Shown here piece after piece: positions 1-6,757 of a DNA stretch of 18,751 nt (the first letter of the stretch is position 1; each line of letters opens with the position of its first letter). The position numbers and the translations under genes are program-made. Under the pieces are notes generated by a model. It searched no databases. It was not told where the DNA came from and saw nothing but the letters and a program-made list of their open reading frames with translations. The stretch spans positions 1 to 18,751 of the forward strand of contig JASBTC010000024.1 of assembly GCA_030148625.1 (NCBI GenBank), written 5' to 3'. The stretch is from Sphingobium sp. GTDB lineage: Bacteria; Pseudomonadota; Alphaproteobacteria; Sphingomonadales; Sphingomonadaceae.

Positions 1-43
1 CCACGTCCCCCGCCTCTGCAATGCAATGGAGACGCTCTAGGCG
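1..43. other. Left edge, no gene assigned
   Basis: Only 43 bases precede the first gene. One plus-strand frame is open from the window edge to a TAG at 38-40 and could be the last dozen codons of an upstream gene. The stretch is too short to identify, and other frames are open as well. A GGAGA at 28-32 could serve as the ribosome binding site for the gene starting at 44. Confidence 0.3.
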
Positions 44-307
44 ATGGCAGCCCCCGAGACAAATGCAGAGGCATTGGCGCTTTCCGCGCTGGTCTGGACC
101 CTGAATGACCCCGCCCGCGCCGACCGGCTGCTGAGCGTGACCGGACTGACCGCGACCGATCTGCGCGAGCGGGCGGGCGATCCGGCGCTGCTCGCGGCAG
201 TGCTCGGCTTCCTCGAAGCGCATGAGCCCGACCTGATCGGCTGTGCCGCGGCGCTGGAGGTGAAGCCGCTGATTCTCGTCGAGACGCGCAGGATACTCGA
301 ATCATGA
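44..307 (+). CDS. DUF3572 family protein
   Basis: This encodes an 87-residue acidic, largely helical protein that resembles DUF3572, a small family found almost only in Alphaproteobacteria and of unknown function. Recognisable features are the N-terminal 'EALALSALVWTL' helix and a 'FLxxHEPDL' segment around residues 56-63, and the length is usual for the family. There is no signal peptide or membrane segment, so it is probably cytoplasmic. The ATG at 44 follows a GGAGA at 28-32. Its TGA overlaps the ATG of the next gene (ATGA at 304-307), so the two are likely translationally coupled. No function is proposed. Confidence 0.85.
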   Translation: MAAPETNAEALALSALVWTLNDPARADRLLSVTGLTATDLRERAGDPALLAAVLGFLEAHEPDLIGCAAALEVKPLILVETRRILES

Positions 308-948
308 CCCGCCCGCTGCTGATCACCGATTGCGACGAGGTGCTGCTCCACATGGTCAGCCATTTCGGCGCATGGCTGGACGAGGCGCATGCGATCGATT
401 TCACACCCGATGGCGGCGATTTCTCGCGCGCGATGAAGCGTCGTGCCGATGGCGAATATCTGTCGCGTGTCGAGATGTGGCCGCTGCTCGGCGGCTTTTT
501 CGACACCGAGATGCACCGCCAGACACTGGTGCCGCATGCCCGCGAAGCGCTCGCCGAGATTTCGGGCTATGCCGATATCGTCGTCCTCACCAATTTGGAG
601 GATCATCGCCAGCCGCATCGCGTCGCCCAACTCCGCGGTTTCGGCATCGATTTCCGCGTCGTCACCAATCAAGGCGGCAAGGGCACGCCGGTGCGGGCGC
701 TGCTCGACGAATATGCGCCCAGCGCGGCGGTGTTCGTCGACGATCTGGCGCATCATCACCAGTCGGTGGCCGACGCGGCGCCGGAGGTCTGGCGCCTCCA
801 CATGATCGCAGAACCCAGCCTGGCCCCTGCCGTGCCGCCTGCGCCCGCCGCGCATGTCCGCATCGACGACTGGCGCGACGCCAAGGACTGGATAGCGGAA
901 AAGCTCGAGAAGACGCCTCTTGAGATCCGAAGGCATTCGCCCTCTTGA
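304..948 (+). CDS. HAD-superfamily hydrolase
   Basis: This is a 214-residue soluble haloacid-dehalogenase-fold hydrolase, probably a phosphatase. HAD motif I is D9-C-D11-E at residues 9-12 (nucleophile and general acid aspartates). Motif II is the 'VLTN' threonine near residue 96, motif III is probably K126 in 'GGKGTP', and motif IV is 'FVDD' at 144-147. About 80 residues between motifs I and II form a helical cap, as in C1-capped members. The substrate cannot be read from sequence. The start is fixed by the 4-bp overlap with the DUF3572 gene. The following RidA-family gene begins 31 bp downstream on the same strand, so one transcript is plausible. The fold assignment is solid and the reaction is unknown. 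Confidence 0.87.
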   Translation: MTRPLLITDCDEVLLHMVSHFGAWLDEAHAIDFTPDGGDFSRAMKRRADGEYLSRVEMWPLLGGFFDTEMHRQTLVPHAREALAEISGYADIVVLTNLEDHRQPHRVAQLRGFGIDFRVVTNQGGKGTPVRALLDEYAPSAAVFVDDLAHHHQSVADAAPEVWRLHMIAEPSLAPAVPPAPAAHVRIDDWRDAKDWIAEKLEKTPLEIRRHSPS

Positions 949-979
949 CCGACTCACGCAAACAACGGAACCCGACACC

Positions 980-1447
980 ATGACAGACACGCCCGCCCAG
1001 AAGCTGGAAGCGCTCGGCCTGAAGCTTCCCAAGCCCGCCGCACCGATCGCCGCCTATGTTCCCGCCGTCGAGATTGGCGGGCTGCTCCATATCTCAGGCC
1101 AGCTCCCCTTTCGCGGCAGCGACCTGATGACCGGCCGTGTCGGCGAGGACGTCAATGTCGAATTCGGCTACGAGGCCGCGCGCAATTGCGCGCTGATGCT
1201 GCTGGCGCAGATGGAGCAGGCATTGGGTTCGCTCGACCGGGTCGAGCGCGTGGTCAAGCTGGGCGTGTTCGTCAGCAGCGATCCCCATTTCACCGAACAG
1301 CCCAAGGTCGCCAACGGCGCATCGGAACTGATGCAGGCGGTGTTCGGCGACGCCGGCAAGCATGCGCGTAGCGCCGTCGGCGTCCCCTCCCTGCCGCTGG
1401 GCGCCGCGGTCGAGGTCGACGCGATCGTGGCGATCAAGGCGGGCTGA
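980..1447 (+). CDS. RidA family protein (YjgF/YER057c/UK114)
   Basis: This encodes 155 residues with the chorismate-mutase-like trimer fold of the Rid family. RidA enzymes hydrolyse reactive enamine/imine intermediates such as 2-aminoacrylate. The C-terminal block 'HARSAVGVPSLPLGAAVEVDA' at about residues 128-148 carries the conserved arginine (R130) that binds the substrate carboxylate and the conserved glutamate (E145). 'HISGQLPF' at 37-44 is the usual early strand. At about 155 residues it is longer than E. coli RidA (128) and fits the longer alphaproteobacterial subgroup. The frame also has an earlier possible start at 920, but that would overlap the preceding gene by 29 bp. The ATG at 980 gives a normal family N-terminus. 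It is cytoplasmic, and substrate preference within the Rid subfamilies is uncertain. Confidence 0.9.
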   Translation: MTDTPAQKLEALGLKLPKPAAPIAAYVPAVEIGGLLHISGQLPFRGSDLMTGRVGEDVNVEFGYEAARNCALMLLAQMEQALGSLDRVERVVKLGVFVSSDPHFTEQPKVANGASELMQAVFGDAGKHARSAVGVPSLPLGAAVEVDAIVAIKAG

Positions 1448-1462
1448 CCCCATATAGGCGGC

Positions 1463-1540
1463 ATGCACCCCGTTCCGCTCGTCTCGCGCAGCTTTCATCG
1501 ATTCGAGTCCCGCGCGAGGGGGGCCGTGTCCGGGGTGCAT
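1463..1540 (+). promoter_or_regulatory. Nested stem-loop that would mask an RBS
   Basis: ATGCACCCCG at 1463-1472 is the perfect reverse complement of CGGGGTGCAT at 1531-1540 (10 bp). Inside it, CTCGCGC at 1483-1489 pairs perfectly with GCGCGAG at 1512-1518 (7 bp). The right outer arm contains GGGGTG (1532-1537), the best ribosome-binding-site candidate for the ATG at 1546. If folded in RNA, the structure would hide that site. Ribosomes on the short ORF starting in the left arm would open it. The pairing is read directly from the sequence, while the regulatory role is inferred. Confidence 0.4.
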
Positions 1541-1549
1541 CCGCGATGA
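1463..1549 (+). CDS. Possible 28-codon leader ORF
   Basis: A short frame starts with ATG at 1463, preceded by AGGCGG, and ends in the TGA at 1547-1549. That stop overlaps the ATG of the downstream gene (ATGA at 1546-1549). The predicted peptide starts MHPVPLVSRS and is rich in Arg and Ser. It resembles no family I recognise. It could be a leader peptide coupling translation of the downstream gene, the remnant of a gene lost between the RidA and FemAB-like genes, or chance. Its first codons form one arm of the inverted repeat described separately. Confidence 0.25.
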   Translation: MHPVPLVSRSFHRFESRARGAVSGVHPR

Positions 1550-2682
1550 GTTCCGACCTTGTCGCACGGATCGGCCACGGCGTCGGCGATTTCGACGCCG
1601 ACGCGTGGGATGACTGCGCGGGTCGCACCAACCCCTTCGTCTCGCACGCGTTCCTGTCGGCGCTCGAGGAATCCGGCAGCGTCGGCGCCGCGGCCGGCTG
1701 GCAGCCGGTGCCGATCGCCGTCGATGGCGCCGACGGCCGGCTGGCAGGCGTGCTGCCGGCCTATGCCAAAAGCCACAGCCAGGGCGAATATGTCTTCGAT
1801 CAGGGCTGGGCCGACGCATGGGAGCGCGCGGGCGGGCATTATTATCCCAAGCTCCAGGTCGCCGTCCCCTTCTCGCCCGTACCGGGGCCGCGATTGCTGT
1901 TACGCGATCCGGCGGTCGCGCCGCAGCTCATTGCCGCGGCCGAGGCCGTGGTGGCGCAGAACCGCTTAAGCTCCGCCCATGCGACCTTCGTCGCGGAGAG
2001 CCAGATACCGTTCTTCGAGGCGGCGGACTGGCTGATCCGCACCGACAGCCAGTTCCACTGGCAGAATCGCGGCTATCGCGCGTTCGACGATTTTCTCGCG
2101 GTGCTCGCCTCACGCAAGCGCAAGGCGATCCGCAAGGAACGGGCCGCGGCGATCGACGGTCTCGACATCGTCCATCTGCAGGGACAAGCGATCGAGGCGC
2201 ATCATTGGGACGCATTCTGGGACTTCTATCAGGACACGGGCGCCCGGAAATGGGGCCATCCCTATCTGACGCGCAGCTTCTTCACTTTGCTGAGCGAGCG
2301 GATGGCGGACGCGCTGCTGTTGATCCTGGCGCTGCGCGACGGTCGTCCGATCGCGGGCGCGCTCAACCTGATCGGCGGCGACGCGCTGTACGGACGCTAT
2401 TGGGGATGCGTGGAGGAGGTGCCCTTCCTCCATTTCGAGCTTTGCTATTATCAGGCGATCGACGCGGCGATCGCGCGCGGCCTCGACCGGGTCGAGGCGG
2501 GCGCGCAAGGCGGGCACAAGCTGGCCCGGGGCTATGAGCCGGTGCCGACCTATTCGGCGCATTATATCGCCGATCCCGGGTTCCGCGCGGCCGTTGCCGA
2601 TTTCCTGCGCCGCGAACGCGCCGCCGTGGCCCATGAGATCGGCGCGCTCGCCGAACTCGGTCCGTTCAGAAAGACCTGCTGA
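1546..2682 (+). CDS. FemAB-like / GNAT-fold protein (DUF482)
   Basis: This 378-residue protein resembles the DUF482 'peptidogalycan biosynthesis' family, whose members carry two GNAT-like domains akin to Fem aminoacyl transferases. The first half (about 1-160) holds the NPFVSHAFL-type segment near residue 27. The basic 'ASRKRKAIRKER' segment (about 187-198) precedes the second domain. The C-terminal block (about 315-340), with 'EAGAQGGHKLARGYEPV' and then 'YSAHYI', is the strongest family hallmark. No signal peptide is seen. The activity is not established, and transfer of an amino acid or acyl group to an envelope acceptor is suggested only by fold. The ATG at 1546 is preceded by GGGGTG at 1532-1537, which lies in an inverted repeat that could control initiation. 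The gene converges with the Sel1-repeat gene. Confidence 0.85.
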   Translation: MSSDLVARIGHGVGDFDADAWDDCAGRTNPFVSHAFLSALEESGSVGAAAGWQPVPIAVDGADGRLAGVLPAYAKSHSQGEYVFDQGWADAWERAGGHYYPKLQVAVPFSPVPGPRLLLRDPAVAPQLIAAAEAVVAQNRLSSAHATFVAESQIPFFEAADWLIRTDSQFHWQNRGYRAFDDFLAVLASRKRKAIRKERAAAIDGLDIVHLQGQAIEAHHWDAFWDFYQDTGARKWGHPYLTRSFFTLLSERMADALLLILALRDGRPIAGALNLIGGDALYGRYWGCVEEVPFLHFELCYYQAIDAAIARGLDRVEAGAQGGHKLARGYEPVPTYSAHYIADPGFRAAVADFLRRERAAVAHEIGALAELGPFRKTC

Positions 2683-2705
2683 TCCTCGCCGTCAGTCCGG
2701 CTTTC

Positions 2706-2722
2706 ACCGGCGTGACGCCGGT
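2706..2722. terminator. Hairpin between convergent genes
   Basis: ACCGGCGT at 2706-2713 and ACGCCGGT at 2715-2722 are perfect reverse complements around a central G. In practice this is a 6-bp GC-rich stem with a 5-nt loop. It sits in the 40-bp gap between the stop of the FemAB-like gene and the stop of the Sel1-repeat gene. It has no T-tract on either side, so it is at best a weak or Rho-assisted bidirectional terminator. Confidence 0.35.
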
Positions 2723-3019
2723 TCAGGCTGCGTGGCGCGCCGTCTCGCTCAACCAGGCACGGGCCTGACGCTGCGCTTCGGCGATTTCGCGCGCGCTCAT
2801 CTCCCCGGCGATCTCTGCCCGCCAGTTCTGCGCATCGCTGCTGCCGCGCAACGCGGCGAGATTGAACCATTTATGCGCCTGGATCAGATCGACGATCGTA
2901 TCCCCGGCGCCCGAGGAATAGGCCATGCCCAGTTCCAGGCAGGCTTCCGGATCGCCACGCCCCGCATCGGCGAGGCGGCTTTCTATGAAGAAGCGTTCAA
3001 GCTTTGCACTATGTCCCAT
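2723..3019 (-). CDS. Short Sel1-like repeat protein
   Basis: This encodes 98 residues with one clear Sel1-type repeat: 'ACLELGMAYSSG' (about 26-37) followed by 'AHKWFNLAALRGSSDAQ' (about 48-64), the classic Sel1 helix pair. The second helix is followed by a charged amphipathic helix rich in Ala, Glu and Arg. There is no signal peptide. Such small Sel1 proteins act as protein-binding scaffolds, and no partner can be named here. The ATG at 3019 is the only sensible start. The upstream DNA (3020-3120) is markedly AT-rich for this window and contains paired TTAA motifs, so the promoter is probably its own. Confidence 0.85.
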   Translation of the reverse strand: MGHSAKLERFFIESRLADAGRGDPEACLELGMAYSSGAGDTIVDLIQAHKWFNLAALRGSSDAQNWRAEIAGEMSAREIAEAQRQARAWLSETARHAA

Positions 3020-3070
3020 GTTCCCACACCCCTATTCGACCTTTCGGCCCAGAGGCACAATCGGCCACAT

Positions 3071-3090
3071 GGTTTAAAAAAATGGTTAAC
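3071..3090 (-). promoter_or_regulatory. AT-rich paired-TTAA, CtrA-like site
   Basis: TTAA occurs at 3074-3077 and 3086-3089, separated by 8 bases in an otherwise GC-rich region. It lies 55-71 bp upstream of the Sel1-repeat start. The CtrA cell-cycle regulator of Alphaproteobacteria binds TTAA-N7-TTAA. The spacer here is one base too long, so this is only a suggestive resemblance. The rest of the 145-bp gap (3020-3164) shows no gene. Confidence 0.25.
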
Positions 3091-3164
3091 GCCTCTTCAC
3101 TTTGTTTTCCCGCGCGAAAACACGATGTCGGCGCATCGGGATGGGGGCAAAAGCCGGTGACCGG

Positions 3165-4004
3165 TCAGTCGACGGGCAGATTGTCGATCAGGCGGGTGCC
3201 GCCGATGGTGGCAGCCGCCATCAGCCGCGCGGGCCGGTCGAGCGTCGTTACCGGCTGGAGCGTCTCCGCGTCGCACAGCGACACATAGTCGATCGGATCG
3301 AACCCCGCTTTCGCCAAGGCCGACTCCGCCCGTTCGAGGGCCGCCGCCACCGGCGTTCCGCTCGCGATCGCGCGCGCCGCCTCACCCAGTGCACGCGGAA
3401 GCGTCCGCGCGGCTTCGCGCTCCTGCTCGGTCAAATAGATGTTGCGCGACGACAGCGCGAGGCCATCCTCGTCGCGCTGGGTCGGCACGCCCGCAATCTC
3501 GATGGCGAGGTCGAGATCGGTGACCATCCTGCGGATCACCGCGAGTTGCTGGTAATCCTTCTCGCCGAACAGCGCGACGTCCGGCCGGACCTGGTTGAAC
3601 AGCTTCGACACGACGGTCGCGACGCCATCGAAATGGCCGGGGCGCGATGCGCCGTCGAGTCCGTCGCTCACGCCGGTGACCGAAACGGTCGTGGCGAAGC
3701 CCGTCGGATACATGGCCTCGACGGGCGGCAGCCAGAGCAGCGCGCACCCTGCCGCTTCCAGCATGTCGGCATCGGCACGCTCGCGCCGGGGATAGCGCGC
3801 AAGATCCTCATTGGGGCCGAATTGCCTGGGATTGACGAAGATCGAGGCGACGACGCGGTCGGCGCGGGTCTTCGCGGCCTCCACCAGCGCCATGTGCCCG
3901 ACATGGAGCGCACCCATGGTCGGCACCAGCGCGACCGACAGCCCCTCGGCCCGAAACGCCGCAATCGCGGCGCGCAGCTTTTCGAGATCACGGACCGTTT
4001 GCAC
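3165..4004 (-). CDS. panC: Pantoate--beta-alanine ligase
   Basis: This encodes 279 residues, essentially the length of E. coli PanC (283). PanC activates pantoate with ATP to pantoyl-adenylate and condenses it with beta-alanine to form pantothenate, the coenzyme A precursor. The nucleotidylyltransferase signature 'PTMGALHVGH' at 28-37 supplies the HxGH-type histidines (H34 and H37). 'FGEKDYQQL' at 146-154 and 'LSSRN' at 184-188 (the KMSKS-equivalent) are intact. The start is a GTG at 4004 with a strong GGAGG (CCTCC at 4015-4019 on the plus strand) 10 bases upstream; no in-frame ATG fits better. It is divergent from mipZ with 87 bp between the starts. No other pantothenate gene is present in the window. 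The call is certain. Confidence 0.97.
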   Translation of the reverse strand: MQTVRDLEKLRAAIAAFRAEGLSVALVPTMGALHVGHMALVEAAKTRADRVVASIFVNPRQFGPNEDLARYPRRERADADMLEAAGCALLWLPPVEAMYPTGFATTVSVTGVSDGLDGASRPGHFDGVATVVSKLFNQVRPDVALFGEKDYQQLAVIRRMVTDLDLAIEIAGVPTQRDEDGLALSSRNIYLTEQEREAARTLPRALGEAARAIASGTPVAAALERAESALAKAGFDPIDYVSLCDAETLQPVTTLDRPARLMAAATIGGTRLIDNLPVD

Positions 4005-4030
4005 GCCTGGCTTGCCTCCGATATGGCCGG

Positions 4031-4054
4031 GACGCGCTCTTTGAGGGGCGCGTC
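4031..4054. promoter_or_regulatory. Inverted repeat between panC and mipZ
   Basis: GACGCGC at 4031-4037 and GCGCGTC at 4048-4054 form a perfect 7-bp inverted repeat with a 10-bp centre, lying in the 87-bp divergent gap. It is placed where an operator or the leader of either gene would be. No known motif is matched. Confidence 0.3.
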
Positions 4055-4091
4055 TTCTGGAATCAAGTGGCTAGGGGGGCCCGATCGCTAC

Positions 4092-4880
4092 ATGGCGGTG
4101 AATGGCGTGCATCTGATCGTTTTTGCGAACGAGAAAGGGGGCAGTGGCAAGTCGACCACGGCAGTCCATACCGCGATCGGACTGGCCAAGGCCGGCCGGC
4201 GCGTCGCGGCGCTCGACCTCGATACGCGACAGCGTACGCTGGGCCGCTATCTGGACAATCGCGCGGAGACGGTGCGGCGCGAAAGCGTCCAGCTGATCCT
4301 GCCGCCCCATAGCGTGCTCGATCCGTTGACGGTGCCGGCGCTCGAGGACGCGGTCGCGCGGCTCGGCGAAGGCCGGGAATTCGTGATCATCGATACGCCG
4401 GGGCGCGACGACGCGGTCGCACGTGCCGCGATCGCGATGGCGGATACGCTGGTGACGCCGATCAACGACAGCTTCATCGACCTCGATCTGATCGGCCAGG
4501 TCGATCCGGAGACCTTCAAGGTGAAGCGCCCGAGCTTCTATGCGGAGCTGATCTGGGATCAGCGCAAGATACGCGCGCGGACCGACGGCGCCACGGTGGA
4601 CTGGGTGGTGCTGCGCAACCGCCTCCAGCATGTCGAGGCGCGCAACATGCGCCGCGTCGGCAATGCCGTGGCGGAACTGTCGCGCCGCGTTGGCTTTCGC
4701 GTCATACCCGGCCTTGGCGAGCGCGTGATCTATCGCGAGCTCTTTCCGCGCGGCATCACCTTGCTCGACCTGGAGGAACTCGGCGAACTCGGCATCAGCC
4801 ATATCGCCGCGCGCCAGGAACTGCGCGAGATGATCTCCGCGCTCGAACTGCCCCAGGCACAGGGCGAGCTTTCGCTCTGA
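4092..4880 (+). CDS. mipZ: Division plane positioning ATPase MipZ
   Basis: This is a 262-residue ParA/MinD-type P-loop ATPase. In Caulobacter, MipZ forms bipolar gradients from ParB-bound origins and blocks FtsZ assembly away from midcell. The deviant Walker A 'NEKGGSGKST' at 13-22 carries both the signature lysine (K15) and K20. 'ALDLDTRQRTLGRYLDNR' at 40-57 and 'FVIIDTPGRDD' at 97-107 are typical of MipZ rather than plasmid ParA. The long tail region with 'VDWVVLRNR' and the 'RVIYRELFPRGITLLDL' block (about 215-231) also match the family. The frame is open far upstream, but the ATG at 4092 places the P-loop at the usual distance from the N-terminus. The J-domain gene follows after a single base. 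Confidence 0.93.
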   Translation: MAVNGVHLIVFANEKGGSGKSTTAVHTAIGLAKAGRRVAALDLDTRQRTLGRYLDNRAETVRRESVQLILPPHSVLDPLTVPALEDAVARLGEGREFVIIDTPGRDDAVARAAIAMADTLVTPINDSFIDLDLIGQVDPETFKVKRPSFYAELIWDQRKIRARTDGATVDWVVLRNRLQHVEARNMRRVGNAVAELSRRVGFRVIPGLGERVIYRELFPRGITLLDLEELGELGISHIAARQELREMISALELPQAQGELSL

Positions 4881-4881
4881 C

Positions 4882-5163
4882 ATGGCGAAGCTGATCCTTC
4901 TTGCCGGGATCGGCCTGCTGATCTGGTTCTGGTGGCGCGGCAAGATGAGTCGTCGTCCGCCGCGACCGACGATGAACGTCGCCGAAGCCTTGCGCCTGCT
5001 CGACCTGACGCCCCAGGCCACGCCCGACCAGATCCGCGCGGCGCATCGCCGCCTGATCGCGCGCGTCCATCCCGACGCGGGGGGCAGCGCCGAGCTTGCC
5101 GGAAAAATCAACGCGGCACGCGACCTGTTGCTGCGTTCGCGCGTTGTGCCGCCGTCCCGATAA
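4882..5163 (+). CDS. Membrane-anchored J-domain protein
   Basis: This 93-residue protein has an N-terminal transmembrane segment (residues 4-18, LILLAGIGLLIWFWW) and a basic linker. A minimal J-domain follows (about 32-87) with the HPD motif at 63-65, inside 'ARVHPDAGG'. The layout matches TIM14/Pam18-like short DnaJ proteins, which stimulate the Hsp70 ATPase at a membrane. No G/F-rich or zinc-finger region is present, so it is not DnaJ itself. The ATG at 4882 is one base after the mipZ stop, implying co-translation with mipZ. The fold is clear. The DnaK client and any link to division are unknown. Confidence 0.87.
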   Translation: MAKLILLAGIGLLIWFWWRGKMSRRPPRPTMNVAEALRLLDLTPQATPDQIRAAHRRLIARVHPDAGGSAELAGKINAARDLLLRSRVVPPSR

Positions 5164-5199
5164 CCGGGGGTCCTGCCCCATCCAGTACCGGAGTAAACG

Positions 5200-6582
5200 A
5201 TGAGCCACGTCTTCGATCCCACCACGCTGCGCGAATATGACATCCGCGGAATCGTCGGCCAGACACTGGGCGCAAAGGACGCCTATGCGATCGGCCGGGG
5301 CTTCGCGACATTGGTGCGCAAGGCCGGCGGGACACGCGTGGCAGTGGGTTATGACGGGCGTGAATCGTCGCCGATGCTCGAAACCGCGCTGATCAACGGC
5401 CTCAACGAAGGCGGTGTCGACGTGGTCCGGGTCGGGCTGGGGCCGACGCCGATGCTCTATTATGCCGAAGCCGTGCTCAAGGTCGATGGCGGCATCATGA
5501 TCACCGGCAGCCACAATCCCGCCGATTATAATGGCTTCAAGATGGTCATCCATCATGCGCCTTTCTATGGCGAGCAGATCCAGGAGATCGGTCGGCTGGC
5601 CGCCGCAGGCGCCTGGACCGAGGGAACGGGCACCGTTTCGAATGTCGATATCATGGACGATTATGTCGGCCGCCTGCTCGCGGGCTATGCCGGCGGCGCC
5701 TATCGGATCGGCTGGGATGCTGGCAATGGCGCAGCCGGCCCGGTGATCGAGAAGCTGGTGAAGCTGCTGCCCGGCGAACATCACCTGCTCTTCACCGATG
5801 TCGATGCCAATTTCCCCAATCATCACCCCGATCCCACCGAGGAGAAGAATCTCGAGGATCTCAAGCGCCTGGTCGCCGAGAAGAATCTCGATTTCGGCGT
5901 CGCGTTCGACGGCGACGGCGACCGGATCGGCGCGATCGACGGCAAGGGCCGGGTCGTCTGGGGCGACCAGTTGCTCGGTATCCTCGCCGAACCCGTGCTG
6001 AAGGCCAATCCGGGCGCGACCATCCTGGCCGATGTGAAGACCAGCCAGGCGCTGTTCGACCGCGTTGCCGCGCTGGGCGGCAAGCCGCTGATGTGGAAGA
6101 CCGGCCACAGCCTGGTGAAAGCCAAGATGAAGGAGGAGAACTCACCGCTCGGCGGCGAGATGAGCGGCCATATCTTCTTCTTCTGGGACTATTACGGCTT
6201 CGACGATGCGATCTACGGCGCGGTGCGGCTGATGAGCGCGGTGCGCATGTCGGGCAAGTCGCTGACCCAGCTCAAGGACGAGATGCCGGCGATGGTCAAC
6301 ACGCCCGAACTCCGCTTCCAGGTCGACGAGAGCCGCAAGTTCGCGGTGGTCGACGAAGTGCTCGACCGGCTCGAGGCCGAAGGCGCCGACGTCAATCGCA
6401 CCGATGGCGCGCGCGTCAACACCGCCGATGGCTGGTGGCTATTGCGCGCATCCAACACCCAGGATGTTCTCGTCGCGCGCGCCGAAGCCAAGGACGAAGC
6501 CGGATTGGCGCGGCTGATGGCGCAGATCGATGCCCAGCTCTCGGCGTCGGGAATCGCACGCGGCGAGCCGGTCGCGCACTGA
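5200..6582 (+). CDS. pgmG: Phosphomannomutase/phosphoglucomutase
   Basis: This is a 460-residue alpha-D-phosphohexomutase interconverting mannose-6-P with mannose-1-P, and probably glucose-6-P with glucose-1-P. 'TGSHNP' at 102-107 contains the phosphoserine (S104). The metal loop 'DGDGDR' is at 237-242 and the sugar-specificity loop 'GEMSGH' at 319-324. The C-terminal phosphate-binding block '[15 protein letters not shown]' lies at about 425-440. Length and motifs fit sphingomonad PgmG, known from sphingan (gellan-type) polysaccharide synthesis, and the related AlgC. A GGAG at 5190-5193 lies 6 bases before the ATG. With ManC (13771-14829) it supplies GDP-mannose. It follows the J-domain gene by 36 bp, so read-through from mipZ is possible. 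The bifunctional activity is inferred from homologues. Confidence 0.95.
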   Translation: MSHVFDPTTLREYDIRGIVGQTLGAKDAYAIGRGFATLVRKAGGTRVAVGYDGRESSPMLETALINGLNEGGVDVVRVGLGPTPMLYYAEAVLKVDGGIMITGSHNPADYNGFKMVIHHAPFYGEQIQEIGRLAAAGAWTEGTGTVSNVDIMDDYVGRLLAGYAGGAYRIGWDAGNGAAGPVIEKLVKLLPGEHHLLFTDVDANFPNHHPDPTEEKNLEDLKRLVAEKNLDFGVAFDGDGDRIGAIDGKGRVVWGDQLLGILAEPVLKANPGATILADVKTSQALFDRVAALGGKPLMWKTGHSLVKAKMKEENSPLGGEMSGHIFFFWDYYGFDDAIYGAVRLMSAVRMSGKSLTQLKDEMPAMVNTPELRFQVDESRKFAVVDEVLDRLEAEGADVNRTDGARVNTADGWWLLRASNTQDVLVARAEAKDEAGLARLMAQIDAQLSASGIARGEPVAH

Positions 6583-6654
6583 ATCAAATATCCGCCACAC
6601 GCAGCAATGTTGCGCACGGTTGCAATCTTTGCACGCATGCGGGTGTCATTCGCA

Positions 6655-6753
6655 CTTGCGAGATAAGCCGCTGCGACGCAAAGAGATCGGGCCTTTCAGG
6701 CATCCTCTCCTAAACTTTCAAAGGCCGGTCCTTCGGGATCGGCCCTTTTTTTT
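6655..6753 (+). ncRNA. Candidate small RNA, suhB/alpha-r8-like
   Basis: The 175-bp gap after the mutase gene ends in a strong intrinsic terminator about 140 bp beyond the stop, further than a simple 3' UTR needs. Between them lie TTGCG (6656-6660), which can pair with CGCAA (6677-6681), and a small GCCT-TTC-AGGC hairpin (6691-6701). A single-stranded CCTCTCC (6704-6710) follows, and then the terminator. An exposed pyrimidine-rich anti-Shine-Dalgarno element before a UUCG-capped terminator is typical of alphaproteobacterial trans-acting sRNAs such as the suhB/mmgR family. The 5' end is a guess, since I see no convincing promoter. It could instead be a 3' UTR-derived RNA. The gap holds no protein gene. 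Confidence 0.45.
6723..6753 (+). terminator. Rho-independent terminator
   Basis: GGCCGGTCC (6723-6731), a TTCG tetraloop (6732-6735) and GGATCGGCC (6736-6744) form a 9-bp stem with one G-U pair, followed by C and eight T (6746-6753). Orientation is plus strand. It stops the upstream RNA just before the end of the convergent TPR gene. On the opposite strand only TTT follows the stem, so it works poorly that way. Confidence 0.9.
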
Positions 6754-6757
6754 GCGC

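Noticed and set aside
3102..4091. An N-terminal extension of about 330 residues on MipZ
   Set aside because: The frame is open only because it lies opposite panC. MipZ starts naturally at 4092, with the P-loop near residue 13.
6620..6634. A sigma-54-like GG...GC pair before the putative sRNA
   Set aside because: The spacing is 11 bases rather than 10, and the consensus around it is poor.
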